From Bacillota bacterium (lineage in GTDB: Bacteria; Bacillota; Bacilli; Alicyclobacillales; SLC66): DNA of 33,846 nt. Position numbers and translations under genes: made by a program. This document shows positions 1 through 8,814 of the stretch, piece after piece. The stretch covers positions 1 to 33,846 of the forward strand of contig JAJZEE010000035.1 in the NCBI GenBank assembly GCA_021805735.1. The letters are read 5' to 3'. The notes below the pieces were generated by a model, which made no database searches, was not told the origin of the DNA, and saw nothing but the letters and a program-made list of their open reading frames with translations. Position 1 is the first letter of the stretch; each line of letters starts with the position of its first letter.

Positions 1-418
1 TCCGATCTGTCAGCACTGTGACCGCGTCACGCACTGGTTTGGCGAGCCCACCGGAATCCCCTCTCGTTCCCATGCTCCTGATGAACACGGATGGATCGGT
101 CGCATGCCGATTCATCCGCACGCGGTCCCCCAACACCGCGCCGCCGGTAAAGGGGCTGCTGGGGTCCACCGCCAATACAGCCACGCGTTTGCCGAGCGCC
201 CGCAAGCGGGAGATCAGTTGGTCACTCAGCGAACTCTTCCCGGCTCCCGGCGGGCCTGTGAGTCCAATCACATGAACAGGCGCACCGATGGCCGCTATGT
301 GTTCGCGCAACCGAGCCAGCAACTGGCGGGCAGAGTCTCCCCCTTCTTCTATCTGGGTGATCGCCCGCGCGACTGCGCGGCGGCGCGCCGCCGCAATTTG
401 AGTGACCAATTCGTCCAC
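1..418 (-). CDS. meaB: Methylmalonyl-CoA mutase-associated GTPase MeaB (3' part cut by window edge)
   Basis: The reverse-strand frame reads through 139 codons to the window edge. It contains a P-loop GLTGPPGAGKSS around residue 50, then AVLAVDPSSPFTGGAVLGDR, RMNRHATDPSVFIRSMGTRG and a GGLAK segment, all typical of the MeaB/ArgK G3E GTPases. These proteins load and protect the adenosylcobalamin of methylmalonyl-CoA mutase. I chose the GTG at 418 because AAAAGGGG lies about 12 nt upstream and an in-frame stop lies further upstream, within the end of the preceding gene. It is the last visible gene of the thl-hbd-acd-acd run, so the mutase subunits may follow outside the window. The family call is firm; the start is moderately sure. 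Confidence 0.9.
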   Translation of the reverse strand, partial: MDELVTQIAAARRRAVARAITQIEEGGDSARQLLARLREHIAAIGAPVHVIGLTGPPGAGKSSLSDQLISRLRALGKRVAVLAVDPSSPFTGGAVLGDRVRMNRHATDPSVFIRSMGTRGDSGGLAKPVRDAVTVLTDR

Positions 419-475
419 TGCGCATCCAAACCCCTTTTGCCAGCGGTCTACCCTGCCGATCGAACGTACCCGTTG

Positions 476-1618
476 CTACTCTTTTAATACATGACCGGCG
501 ATCACCATGCGCTGAACTTCATTGGTGCCTTCGTAGATTTGCGTAATTTTGGCGTCACGCATCATACGCTCTACGGGATAGTCGCGCGTAAACCCATACC
601 CCCCATGAATTTGCACCGCTTCCTCCGCCACTCGCATCGCTGTGTCCGAGGCCATCACTTTAGCCATGGCCGACGCCTTTCCGTACGGCATCCCATGATC
701 CTCCAGCCAGGCTGCCTGATACGTGAGCAGGCGCGCCGCTTCTGTGGCCGTCGCCATATCGGCGAGCTTGAACTGAATCGCCTGAAACTCTGTGATCGGC
801 CTGTTAAACTGGGTGCGCCCCTTGGCGTACGTGAGCGCGGCATGCAACGCCCCGTCAGCGATCCCTACCGCCTGCGCAGCAATGCCGTTGCGCCCACCGT
901 CCAGCGTCATCATGGCGATTCTAAAGCCAGCGCCCTCCTGCCCCAGTACATTTTCCGCCGGAACTGCGCACTGGTCAAAAATCAGTTCTACCGTCGGGGA
1001 GGATCGAATCCCCATCTTCTTCTCTTTCTTGCCAAATGTAAAGCCCGGCATTCCTTTTTCTACGATAAATGCAGTGACGCCTTTGGACTTGGCCGCGGCG
1101 TCGGTAGTCGCAAACACGACGTATATATCCGCTTCGCCGCCATTGGTTGTAAACAGTTTGGTGCCATTTAGAACATAATGATCGCCCTGCTTCACGGCGG
1201 TTGTCCGCAAACTCGCCGCATCCGTGCCGGCGCTCGGTTCAGTGAGACCATACGCGCCAAGCTTCTTCCCCTCCGCGAGCGCCCGCAGATAGGTCTGCTT
1301 CTGTGCTTCCGTGCCAAACTTGTAGATGGGCCAAGAAGCGAGAGAGACGTGCGCAGACAGCGTAACACCCGTTGAGGCGCACACGCGCGACAACTCTTCG
1401 ACGGCAATCACGTAACTCATGAAGTCCAGACCAGCGCCACCGTACTCTTCCGGCCAGGGGATGCCCGTCAAGCCGATCCTGGCCATCTTTGCAAAGATGG
1501 CGCGGTCAAACATTTCCTCCTCGTCGCGCACCGCCGCCGATGGCGCCACCTCGCGTTCGGCAAAATCCCTCACCACTTTGCGCAATGCCAACTGCTCATC
1601 CGTGAGCGTAAAATTCAT
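476..1618 (-). CDS. Acyl-CoA dehydrogenase (butyryl-CoA dehydrogenase type), copy 2
   Basis: This 380-residue protein has the usual length for a short/medium-chain acyl-CoA dehydrogenase. Such enzymes oxidise acyl-CoA to 2-enoyl-CoA using FAD and pass electrons to ETF. Visible marks are [14 protein letters not shown] (flavin and substrate contact), [16 protein letters not shown], and [15 protein letters not shown] near the C-terminus, where E363 fits the catalytic base. GAGGGGGAGA precedes the ATG. Only 12 nt separate it from the upstream acyl-CoA dehydrogenase, so they are very likely co-transcribed. The two paralogues are clearly related throughout, suggesting duplication with different chain-length or branched substrates. 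Substrate cannot be fixed from sequence. Confidence 0.93.
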   Translation of the reverse strand: MNFTLTDEQLALRKVVRDFAEREVAPSAAVRDEEEMFDRAIFAKMARIGLTGIPWPEEYGGAGLDFMSYVIAVEELSRVCASTGVTLSAHVSLASWPIYKFGTEAQKQTYLRALAEGKKLGAYGLTEPSAGTDAASLRTTAVKQGDHYVLNGTKLFTTNGGEADIYVVFATTDAAAKSKGVTAFIVEKGMPGFTFGKKEKKMGIRSSPTVELIFDQCAVPAENVLGQEGAGFRIAMMTLDGGRNGIAAQAVGIADGALHAALTYAKGRTQFNRPITEFQAIQFKLADMATATEAARLLTYQAAWLEDHGMPYGKASAMAKVMASDTAMRVAEEAVQIHGGYGFTRDYPVERMMRDAKITQIYEGTNEVQRMVIAGHVLKE

Positions 1619-1630
1619 CGTGTCTCCCCC

Positions 1631-2782
1631 TCAATCAAGCGCCAGACGCGCCAACGCCTTGGCAATGACGATCCGTTGAATCTGATTGGTGCCCTCATAA
1701 ATCTGCGTCACTTTCGCGTCGCGCATATACCGTTCCACAGGGAAATCCTTGGTGTATCCATAACCCCCGAACAATTGCACCGCGTCCGTCGTCACGCGCA
1801 TTGCGGTGTCTGTCGCGTACAGTTTGGCCATCGATGCTTCCATCGTACAGGGCAAATGCGTCGCCCGCAAGGTGGCCGCCCTGTAAGTCAGCCATTTGGC
1901 TGCCTCAATCTGTGTCGCCATATCGGCCAACATGACTTGAATAGCCTGAAAGTCAGCAATGGGTCGGCCAAACTGCTTGCGGGTCAGGGTGTACCCTTTC
2001 GCGGCGTCAAACGCGGCGCGGGCAATGCCGAGCGCCTGCGCGGCGATGCCGATCCGGCCGCCGTCCAGCTGTGACATCGCGATGCGAAAGCCGTCGCCCT
2101 CCTCGCCAAGCCGATTTTCCGCGGGCACCACCGCCTCATCGAAAATAAGCTCAGCCGTGGCTGATCCATTCAGCCCCATCTTGCGCTCTTTCTTCCCAAT
2201 GATGAAACCCGCAGTGCCGCGAGGCACAATGAACGCTGACATCCCGTGCGCTCCAAGGCCCGGATCAGTCACCGCGAACACCGTATAGATGTCCGCCTCG
2301 CCGCCATTGGTGATGAACACCTTGTTGCCAGAAAGCACATAGCGATCGCCCAATCGAACCGCTCGGGTCTGGATGCTCTGAGCGTCCGATCCCGCGTTTG
2401 GCTCAGTGAGCGCGAACGCGCCCAGCAGTTCGCCTGCGGCCAGTTTGGGAACATACCGTTCCTGTTGCTCTGGCGTGCCGAAATGAAGAATCGGCATGGT
2501 TCCTACCGAGGTATGAACCGCAAGAATCACTCCGATAGCCGCACTGGCGTATGAGATCTCCTCAATGGCCAGCATGTAGGAAACATAGTCAGCGCCGACG
2601 CCGCCGAACTCCTCCGGTATGGGGAGCCCCAGCAGTCCGAGTTCCCCCATTCGCCGGACAATGTCACGCGGAAATTCATCCCTGTCGTCAATTCTTTGCG
2701 CCTGTGGAACAATCACCCGCTGCGCGAAGTCGCGGACCAGTTTGCGCATCGCCTCTTGTTCAGCGCTCAGTCTAAGATCCAC
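1631..2782 (-). CDS. Acyl-CoA dehydrogenase (butyryl-CoA dehydrogenase type), copy 1
   Basis: A 383-residue acyl-CoA dehydrogenase with [46 protein letters not shown] and the C-terminal IYEGTNQIQRIVIAK, whose E363 is the predicted catalytic base. Reaction: FAD-dependent alpha,beta-dehydrogenation of an acyl-CoA with ETF as acceptor. The short-chain/butyryl subgroup is the most likely placement because the neighbours, hbd and thl, handle C4 thioesters. It lies 30 nt downstream of hbd in the same direction. No etfAB is visible in the window, so the electron carrier must be encoded elsewhere. Confidence 0.93.
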   Translation of the reverse strand: MDLRLSAEQEAMRKLVRDFAQRVIVPQAQRIDDRDEFPRDIVRRMGELGLLGLPIPEEFGGVGADYVSYMLAIEEISYASAAIGVILAVHTSVGTMPILHFGTPEQQERYVPKLAAGELLGAFALTEPNAGSDAQSIQTRAVRLGDRYVLSGNKVFITNGGEADIYTVFAVTDPGLGAHGMSAFIVPRGTAGFIIGKKERKMGLNGSATAELIFDEAVVPAENRLGEEGDGFRIAMSQLDGGRIGIAAQALGIARAAFDAAKGYTLTRKQFGRPIADFQAIQVMLADMATQIEAAKWLTYRAATLRATHLPCTMEASMAKLYATDTAMRVTTDAVQLFGGYGYTKDFPVERYMRDAKVTQIYEGTNQIQRIVIAKALARLALD

Positions 2783-2812
2783 GGTAAGTCCTCCTTCGTC
2801 GCGCCGCGTTCT

Positions 2813-3667
2813 CTAGCTGTAGACGTAAAATCCGCGCCCGGATTTCTTGCCAAGCCATCCTGCCGCCACATATTTTCTTAGCAGTGGACAGGGGCGGTAT
2901 TTGGAATCTGCGAAGCCCTCATAAAGGACTTCCATGATATAGAGACATGTGTCGAGTCCAATGAAATCAGCCAGTTGCAGCGGTCCCATCGGGTGATTCA
3001 TGCCGAGTTTCATAATCTCGTCGATGGCCTGAGGTTCGGCCACGCCTTCAAAAACGCAATAAATGGCCTCATTGATCATTGGCATCAGGATGCGATTGGA
3101 GATAAAGCCGGGAAAATCCTGTACGGCCACAGGGGTCTTGCCCAAGTCAGCCGCGAACTGGCTGACGGCGGCATACACCTCGTCCGACGTCTGCAGGCCG
3201 CGAATCACTTCCACCAGTCTCATCAGGGGAACAGGATTCATAAAATGCATGCCGATCACTTGCCGGGGCCTGCCTGTGACTGCGGCAATCTCCGTGATCG
3301 GCAGCGATGACGTATTGGACGCGAGGATCGCATGCGCCGGAACCACATGATCCAGTTTGCGAAATATGTCCTTCTTGAGTTCCATCTGTTCTGTCGCCGC
3401 TTCGATCACAATGTCCACGTCCACGGCCCTGGTCAGGTCAGTCGTCGTCTCAATGCGTTTTAGCGCGAGCGCCGCATCTTCTTCTGTCATCTGCGCCTTT
3501 TTCACGAATCGTTGCAGGCTGCCCTGAATCGTTGCAACGCCCCGTTCCGCATATGACTGCTGCACGTCCTGCAAAATCACGCTGCACCCCGCCTGAGCCG
3601 ACACCTGCGCAATGCCGCTCCCCATCTGGCCAGCGCCGATCACCATCACACGCTTAATCGTTGCCAT
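2813..3667 (-). CDS. hbd: 3-hydroxybutyryl-CoA dehydrogenase
   Basis: The 284-residue protein begins with a Rossmann dinucleotide fold ([21 protein letters not shown], given here as its key [10 protein letters not shown]). It continues with ASNTSSLPI and [17 protein letters not shown], whose His is the catalytic residue of this family, and ends with a helical domain containing [16 protein letters not shown]. It interconverts 3-hydroxybutyryl-CoA and acetoacetyl-CoA with NAD(P). Length matches the family (about 280). It starts 5 nt after the thiolase stop, indicating tight coupling. In this context it probably serves C4 beta-oxidation and the end of lysine breakdown, where crotonyl-CoA is converted to acetyl-CoA. 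Confidence 0.93.
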   Translation of the reverse strand: MATIKRVMVIGAGQMGSGIAQVSAQAGCSVILQDVQQSYAERGVATIQGSLQRFVKKAQMTEEDAALALKRIETTTDLTRAVDVDIVIEAATEQMELKKDIFRKLDHVVPAHAILASNTSSLPITEIAAVTGRPRQVIGMHFMNPVPLMRLVEVIRGLQTSDEVYAAVSQFAADLGKTPVAVQDFPGFISNRILMPMINEAIYCVFEGVAEPQAIDEIMKLGMNHPMGPLQLADFIGLDTCLYIMEVLYEGFADSKYRPCPLLRKYVAAGWLGKKSGRGFYVYS

Positions 3668-3672
3668 AATCC

Positions 3673-4860
3673 TTACTGCGCACCTCCTTTTACCTCCAGG
3701 AGCACCGCGTCCCCCTGGGCCGCCCCACTGCAGATGGCGGCAATGCCAAGACCGCCGCCGCGCCGCCGAAGTTCATAGATCAACGTCATGATGATACGCG
3801 CGCCGCTGGCGCCAATCGGGTGTCCAAAAGCGATGGCGCCGCCATTGACATTGACAAGTTCCGGGTTCCACCCGACAATGGTCTGGCTTGTCAGCGTGAC
3901 CGCCGCAAATGCTTCATTGACTTCAAACAGACGAATGTCATGCACCGAAAGCCCCTGCTTCTTCAGCAATTTCTGCACGGCCAGTCCGGGGGCTGTCGCA
4001 ATATACGGCGCATCCTGCGCCACTTCCGCGTGACCGATGATGGTGGCCAAAACCTCCTTCTGCTCGCGTCGCGCCCGCTCCTCGCTCATCACGACAAGCG
4101 CCCCTGCTCCATCATTGACCCCCGGCGCGTTGCCCGCGGTGATGGTGCCCTCTGCGTCAAAGACGGGCGGCAGTTTCGCCAGTTGGACAAGACTCGAGTC
4201 GCGACGCGGCGCTTCATCGGCATCGACCACCGCTTCGCCTTTCCTGGTCTGCACGGTGACGGGAACGATCTCCTCTCGCAATCTGCCCGCGTCCATCGCG
4301 GCGAGGGCCCGTTCCTGCGAGCGCAGCGCCCACTCATCTTGCGCACTACGCAAAATCCCGTACTCTCTGGCCACCGCAGAGCCGTGAACGGCCATATGCA
4401 CACCATGAAATGAGCAGCGCAGTCCGTCGTGGTACATCAGGTCCACCAGCGCCGCGTCGCCCATGCGCAATCCGAACCGGGCGCCAGGCAAAACGTATGG
4501 GGCGTTTGACATGCTCTCCATGCCCCCGGCGACGGCCACTTCGATGTCGCCGGCGCGAATCAGCCCATCCGCCATCGTCACGGCGCGCAGTCCCGACGCG
4601 CACACTTTGTTGATCGTTTCCGTAGGCGTTGTCCACGGTAATCCGCCAAGTCGCGCGGCCTGACGCGAAGGGATCTGCCCGGCGCCGCCCTGGAGCACCA
4701 TGCCCATAATGACTTCGTCCACCGCGTCAGGCGCGACGTCAGCACGCAGCAAAGCCTCTCGAATCGCCGCACCGCCCAAGGCAACGGCGGGCAGCGATGA
4801 AAGCGCTCCCCCCAACTTTCCAAAAGGGGTCCTCGCCGCGCCAACAATAACACTTCTCAT
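3673..4860 (-). CDS. thl: Acetyl-CoA C-acetyltransferase (thiolase)
   Basis: A 395-residue thiolase: [14 protein letters not shown] carries the nucleophilic Cys (C87), [11 protein letters not shown] follows, then [19 protein letters not shown] with the catalytic His. The second cysteine lies in [11 protein letters not shown] near residue 378, a variant of the usual CIGGGQG loop that keeps the Cys and Gly. It cleaves acetoacetyl-CoA to two acetyl-CoA, or runs the condensation. It is the first gene of the thl-hbd-acd-acd-meaB run, and a palindromic operator-like site lies 27 nt upstream of its ATG. The variant active-site loop could mean a different chain preference. Confidence 0.92.
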   Translation of the reverse strand: MRSVIVGAARTPFGKLGGALSSLPAVALGGAAIREALLRADVAPDAVDEVIMGMVLQGGAGQIPSRQAARLGGLPWTTPTETINKVCASGLRAVTMADGLIRAGDIEVAVAGGMESMSNAPYVLPGARFGLRMGDAALVDLMYHDGLRCSFHGVHMAVHGSAVAREYGILRSAQDEWALRSQERALAAMDAGRLREEIVPVTVQTRKGEAVVDADEAPRRDSSLVQLAKLPPVFDAEGTITAGNAPGVNDGAGALVVMSEERARREQKEVLATIIGHAEVAQDAPYIATAPGLAVQKLLKKQGLSVHDIRLFEVNEAFAAVTLTSQTIVGWNPELVNVNGGAIAFGHPIGASGARIIMTLIYELRRRGGGLGIAAICSGAAQGDAVLLEVKGGAQ

Positions 4861-4886
4861 ACTACCGCCTCCGGTACGCGCTCTGG

Positions 4887-4904
4887 TGACTGAGCGTTCA
4901 GTCT
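4887..4904 (-). promoter_or_regulatory. FadR-like TetR-family operator upstream of thl
   Basis: The site TGACTGAGCGTTCAGTCT is an imperfect dyad: GACTGA / TCAGTC half-sites around a 4-nt centre, matching 14 of 16 in the core. It resembles the B. subtilis FadR consensus TGAATGA-N4-TCATTCA, which controls fatty-acid degradation genes and is released by long-chain acyl-CoA. It lies 27 nt ahead of the thiolase start, where repressor binding would block transcription of the beta-oxidation run. Regulator identity is inferred; no TetR gene is in the window. Confidence 0.55.
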
Positions 4905-5025
4905 AGTCAGACCCAGCCTATCATATTTGCTGTATCACGAACAGGGATTTATCCGGCGTCCGGGCACTGTGAGTCGTAGGCCAGTATGCCAAGGCGTATG
5001 ACATCTCGCGCGGCCTGGCCTGGCG

Positions 5026-5829
5026 TCACGGAAAGGGCAAACGAACCCGCTCAGGATGAGTATACACAGTAAAGTCGCCCTCTCTGACAAATCCGACGAC
5101 GGTCACGCCGAGGTCCTGGGCCATCTGCAGCGCCAGTTCGGTGGGCGCAGACTTCGACAACACCGTTCCCAACCCCATCCTGGCCGCCTTGAGAAGCACT
5201 TCCGATGACACTCGGCCACTAAACGCCAGCACAAGTCCGGCGGCGGAACGCCTCTCCGTGAGCAGATATCCATAGAGTTTGTCCAAGGCGTTATGCCGAC
5301 CGATATCCGTGCGGATGGCGATGATGGAGCCAATAGGATCACACAGAGCCGCGTTGTGCGTTCCGCCAGTAATCTGAAATAACTGCGACTCTCGCTGCAG
5401 TGCGTCCGCCAACCGTAGAATGGATTCCGGTTGCAAAGCCGGGCCCGTGTCCATGATAGGCGCCGTCTGCGCGTCATTGTAGAAATAAAAAGACTGGCGG
5501 CCCTTCCCACAGCAGGAAGCAATGTACCGCTTGGCGAAATGCGCCGGATCGAGCAACACCGGCGAACAGAGCCTTACATAAGCGGCGCCGTCATCTCCGG
5601 CAATATGCAGACTTCGAATATCTCCACGCGCCTTGATGATCCCTTCCGACGCCAGGAACCCCACGGTCAGTTCCTCAAGATCTGCAGGCGTACAGACCAC
5701 CGTTGCAAATTCCTGACCGTCCACAAACACGGTCAGGGCGTATTCCGTAGCCACCTCAACCGTGGTTTGTCCATACGCGCCCGCGCGATACGAATACGCC
5801 CTGCGGACTTTGCTGATGGGCAGATCCAT
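5026..5829 (-). CDS. fdhD: Formate dehydrogenase accessory sulfurtransferase FdhD
   Basis: FdhD carries sulfur from IscS-type desulfurases to the molybdenum bis-PGD cofactor of formate dehydrogenase. Visible marks are YALTVFVDGQEFATVVCTP, EELTVGFLASEGII, the cysteine loop ASCCGKGRQSFY, GGTHNAAL, DIGRHNALDKLYGY and FSGRVSSEVLLKAARMG. Length (267 residues from this start) is normal. The frame is open to an ATG at 5859, but I prefer the ATG at 5829 because CGAGGTGG sits about 7 nt upstream and the family begins close to this point. No formate dehydrogenase gene is present. It follows the terminator-like hairpin at 5898-5919, so it is probably transcribed separately from the kam operon. Confidence 0.92.
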   Translation of the reverse strand: MDLPISKVRRAYSYRAGAYGQTTVEVATEYALTVFVDGQEFATVVCTPADLEELTVGFLASEGIIKARGDIRSLHIAGDDGAAYVRLCSPVLLDPAHFAKRYIASCCGKGRQSFYFYNDAQTAPIMDTGPALQPESILRLADALQRESQLFQITGGTHNAALCDPIGSIIAIRTDIGRHNALDKLYGYLLTERRSAAGLVLAFSGRVSSEVLLKAARMGLGTVLSKSAPTELALQMAQDLGVTVVGFVREGDFTVYTHPERVRLPFP

Positions 5830-5891
5830 CCTCCGCCACCTCGCCACACATCGGATCATGCGCCACTTCTGACTTGCTTAACGCCATCGAC

Positions 5892-6030
5892 GGAATGAAA
5901 AAGCGCCTACGGCGTTTTTCAGGAAGGAAAGTGCCTCGCCTGGACGGATCGTGCGTTGTACTGCAGCGAGTTTTGCGGCCTTTCGGCCGCACCTGTTTGA
6001 GCGGCAGTACAACGCACGATCCGTCCAGGC
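5892..6030 (-). repeat. Palindromic element, copy 1 (with terminator-like hairpin)
   Basis: Arms 5938-5964 and 6004-6030 are perfectly complementary over 27 nt. They enclose a 39-nt loop that itself holds the hairpin GCGGCCTTTCGGCCGC. A second, smaller hairpin lies at 5898-5919. The whole 139-nt unit recurs at 22358-22496 with the same loop. The stems differ at three pairs, each fully compensated: G-C to A-T, G-C to A-T and T-A to C-G. It begins 26 nt after the stop of the fadF-like gene. It is inverted relative to the copies at 10474 and 15861-16285, judging from the loop sequence. Function is unknown; terminator, REP/MITE-type repeat or structured RNA are all possible. Confidence 0.85.
5898..5919 (-). 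terminator. Rho-independent terminator-like hairpin after the kam-fadF operon
   Basis: On the minus strand CGCC-GTA-GGCG is flanked by A5 upstream and, after one C, T5 downstream. This is a compact bidirectional terminator shape. It lies about 140 nt after the fadF-like stop and before fdhD. The same hairpin occurs at 22364-22385 as part of the duplicated palindromic element, so it may travel with that element rather than having evolved for this operon. Confidence 0.6.
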
Positions 6031-6056
6031 ATAGCAGGAACCATCGCACGCACGGG

Positions 6057-8051
6057 CTAGACGGCCTCCAGCAACAGTTCCACCACATCCAGCGTGTCCA
6101 CCCGGTCTTCCGCACCTGTGGTCTTCGCGCCATCAATCATCATGGTCATGCAGTAGGGACAGGCGGTCGCGATTGTTGACGCGCCCGTCTCCAGGGCCTG
6201 CTCTGTGCGCAACACGTTGATGCGGCGATCACCGGTTTCCTCTTTGAACATAGAGCCGCCGCCCGCTCCACAGCACATACTCTTGTTGCGGCTACGTTCC
6301 ATCTCCACCAGTTCGAGCCCTGGTATCTTGCCCAGGATATAGCGCGGCGCATCATAGATCCCATTATAGCGCCCCAAGTAACAGGAGTCATGGTAGGTAA
6401 CCTTGCGACTGACGGCATTGACTGGATTCAGACGCCCCTCGTCGATCAGTCTCGCCAGCAGTTCCGTATGATGAACGATTTCGGCGGTGAATCCGAAATC
6501 CGGATATTCTTTGAGAAATGCGTTGTACGCGTGCGGGTCGGTCGTTACAATCTTTTTGACTCCGTACGACTGGAAGATTTCGATGTTTTTCTCCATCAGT
6601 TCCTGGCTCAGAAATTCATTGCCAAGCCGACGCGCTGAATCGCCGTCACTCTCTTCTTCATTGCCAAGAATGGCGAAGCTGACGCCCGCCTTTATCAGCA
6701 ACTGCGCAAACGCGCGGGCAATCTTTTGATTTCGCGGGTCAAAGGAGACCGCCGTGCCCACGTAATAGAGATATTCGACCTGTCCCTCAGTTTCAGCCAT
6801 GGTCTTAACGTCGAGGCCCTGCGCCCATTCGCCGCGCGTCGAACGGGGACGACCCCACTCGTTCGACTGTCGTTCGAGGTTGGTAAATGTACGGTTGACC
6901 TCTCCCGGCGCCTTTCCCTCTGTCAACACGAGGTTGCGCCTCATATCGATGATCAGGCTGACATGCTCGTTGAAGACCGGGCAGGCTTCTTCACACGCGC
7001 GACATGTCGTGCACGCCCAGATCTCATCTTCCGTGTAGACATCGCCGATCATGGCAGTCTCATTAGAACCCGTCGCGACTGACTGATTTTCCGCGCCCGC
7101 CGCCATCTTTTGCTGGGCGAGCAGACTTGGCGCCGTTTCAATCAGATGATCTTTCATTTTCAAAATCAGATATTTGGGCGACAGGTCTTTCCCGGTTAGC
7201 GTCGCCGGACAACTGACATGGCATCGTCCACACTCTGTACACGCATAGCCGTCAAGAAGCTGCTTCCAGGTAAACTGGGTGACCTGCGCTGCGCCGAACT
7301 GCTCCACCGACTCATCGGTCAAGTCGAGTTTGCGTATTTTTCCGACCGGCCCCAGATTGCGGTAGTAGGTGTTGAACATCGCCCCGATCATATGCAAATG
7401 CTTGGAGCGCGGGATAAATACGAGGAATCCCAGTATGGCCAGTACATGCGCCCAAAAAGCAATCTGACTTATGACGCCGGCCGTAGCCGCACTCACTCCC
7501 GCAAACGCATTGGCGACAAGGCCTGACACGGGAGCGCCCGGACCAAGAGGCGCACCTTGCTGCAACGCGTCGAACCCGTTGACAATATACAGAGTGACTA
7601 CGATTACAAAAATGAGCAACAGAATAAAGCCCGCTTCAAATGTCGGCTCAAGCCTCATCGGACGCCATACGTAGCGACGCAACGCCGCGACAATGACCGC
7701 CACCATCACAAAGGCGGCGAACAATTCCTGAACAAATGTGAACCATGGCGCCGTAAAACCCGGGAGGTGAACGCCGAACAGTCCGTACGAAAAAAAATCC
7801 AGTTCCCCGAAACCAAGGACGATAAACCCCCAAAAAATAAAGAAGTGGCCTATCCCGGACGGTTCGGCGAGCACCTTCCCCTGACCGAGAACATACGTGA
7901 CAAAGGAACGTATCCGTTCCCCTCTGTTGTCCGATCGATTCTCCTCCTGACCGAGACGGAGAAACTGATACCGCTGATACACGCCGGTGAAAAATCCATA
8001 TAGGGCCGCCGCCAGCAAAATACCGAAAGCGATAATGTCCAGCACATTCAC
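6057..8051 (-). CDS. fadF: FadF-like membrane Fe-S oxidoreductase (probable ETF:menaquinone oxidoreductase)
   Basis: The 664-residue protein has several N-terminal membrane segments (roughly residues 5-25, 68-90, 105-125, 140-158 and 195-213), a NarI-like arrangement. Two 4Fe-4S motifs follow: CTECGRCHVSCP (C271/274/277/281) and CTTCRACEEACP (C347/350/353/357). Then come two CCG-type domains; the second is intact, with HDSC near 557, CCGAGGGSMF (593-595) and CPYC (631-634). B. subtilis FadF (YwjF) and Geobacter EMO have this architecture and pass electrons from ETF to menaquinone. The first CCG domain lacks cysteines at its usual positions (VGTAVSFD, TTDPHAYN). GTG start with GGGAGGG upstream, 19 nt after kamE, so it appears to be the last gene of the lysine operon. 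Confidence 0.85.
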   Translation of the reverse strand: MNVLDIIAFGILLAAALYGFFTGVYQRYQFLRLGQEENRSDNRGERIRSFVTYVLGQGKVLAEPSGIGHFFIFWGFIVLGFGELDFFSYGLFGVHLPGFTAPWFTFVQELFAAFVMVAVIVAALRRYVWRPMRLEPTFEAGFILLLIFVIVVTLYIVNGFDALQQGAPLGPGAPVSGLVANAFAGVSAATAGVISQIAFWAHVLAILGFLVFIPRSKHLHMIGAMFNTYYRNLGPVGKIRKLDLTDESVEQFGAAQVTQFTWKQLLDGYACTECGRCHVSCPATLTGKDLSPKYLILKMKDHLIETAPSLLAQQKMAAGAENQSVATGSNETAMIGDVYTEDEIWACTTCRACEEACPVFNEHVSLIIDMRRNLVLTEGKAPGEVNRTFTNLERQSNEWGRPRSTRGEWAQGLDVKTMAETEGQVEYLYYVGTAVSFDPRNQKIARAFAQLLIKAGVSFAILGNEEESDGDSARRLGNEFLSQELMEKNIEIFQSYGVKKIVTTDPHAYNAFLKEYPDFGFTAEIVHHTELLARLIDEGRLNPVNAVSRKVTYHDSCYLGRYNGIYDAPRYILGKIPGLELVEMERSRNKSMCCGAGGGSMFKEETGDRRINVLRTEQALETGASTIATACPYCMTMMIDGAKTTGAEDRVDTLDVVELLLEAV

Positions 8052-8070
8052 AACCGATTCCCTCCCGTTC

Positions 8071-8814
8071 TCAGCCCACTGTACGCTTTACCATCTCGTT
8101 GACGATAAACGAAGCGACCTCCGGAGCCAAAGTTCCCGATCCAAACCCGGCGTCGTAACCAAGTTCAAGGGCCAGTTCATGACCAAGGCGCGGTCCGCCG
8201 CACACCAGCACAATCTTGTTGCGAATGCCCTGGGCCTCCAGAAGTTCCACCAGTTCCCCCAGGTTGGGAATGTGGACATCCTTTTGCGTGACCACCTGCG
8301 AGACCAGAATCGCATCCGCTTTCAGTTCAAGCGCCTTTTTGACGAGTTCTTCATTTAACACCTGACTGCCCAGATTATAGGCTTCAATCTCAGGATAGCG
8401 CTCTAAACCATACTCTCCCGCATATCCCTTCATATTCATAATAGCATCGATGCCTACCGTATGCGCGTCCGAACCCGTGCACGCGCCGAGTACGACGATT
8501 TTGCGGCCGATGCGATCCCGGATAAACTGGTTGATTTCATAAAAATCCATCACCGGACTCTCTACTTTTGGCACTTTGATCGCCGTATAGTCAATGTCAT
8601 GGGGCGCCTTTCCGTACACCACAAAGAACGTCATGTCTTCACCAAGGTCGGCGGCATGCACCACCTGAGGTTCCAGCACACCCATTTTGGCGACAAACTG
8701 TCGCGCCGCCTCCCTGGCTTCTTCCCCATGTGGCACTGGCAACGAGAAGCTGAACTGGACCATTCCATCGTCCAGCGTATCCCCGTACGGTCTCACATGC
8801 CGCAAGTCACGCAT
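8071..8814 (-). CDS. kamE: Lysine 5,6-aminomutase beta subunit (KamE)
   Basis: KamE carries the cobalamin-binding Rossmann domain and the PLP-binding lysine of the adenosylcobalamin- and PLP-dependent lysine 5,6-aminomutase. GSDAHTVGIDAIMNMKGYAG holds the base-off cobalamin motif (H118) and the PLP lysine (K129). Their 11-residue spacing equals that of H133 and K144 in the clostridial enzyme. The frame is open to 8883, but I chose the ATG at 8814 because GGGAGG lies about 9 nt upstream and the family begins near MRDLRHVRPYGD. This start overlaps the kamD stop by 8 nt, giving translational coupling and a likely 1:1 subunit supply. Confidence 0.95.
   Translation of the reverse strand: MRDLRHVRPYGDTLDDGMVQFSFSLPVPHGEEAREAARQFVAKMGVLEPQVVHAADLGEDMTFFVVYGKAPHDIDYTAIKVPKVESPVMDFYEINQFIRDRIGRKIVVLGACTGSDAHTVGIDAIMNMKGYAGEYGLERYPEIEAYNLGSQVLNEELVKKALELKADAILVSQVVTQKDVHIPNLGELVELLEAQGIRNKIVLVCGGPRLGHELALELGYDAGFGSGTLAPEVASFIVNEMVKRTVG

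Noticed and set aside
104-487. Plus-strand open frames at the left edge
   Set aside because: They are shadows of the meaB frame on the minus strand, which carries the P-loop and other GTPase motifs.
4861-5025. A strong sigma-A promoter for thl
   Set aside because: A TATGAT-like hexamer is present near 4926 on the minus strand but no acceptable -35 hexamer at 16-18 nt was found, so I list only the operator-like dyad.
5874-6179. Arginine-rich small open frames across the palindromic elements (also at 22306-22552)
   Set aside because: They read through perfect inverted repeats on both strands, have no ribosome binding site, and the nucleotide changes between copies follow base pairing rather than codon positions.
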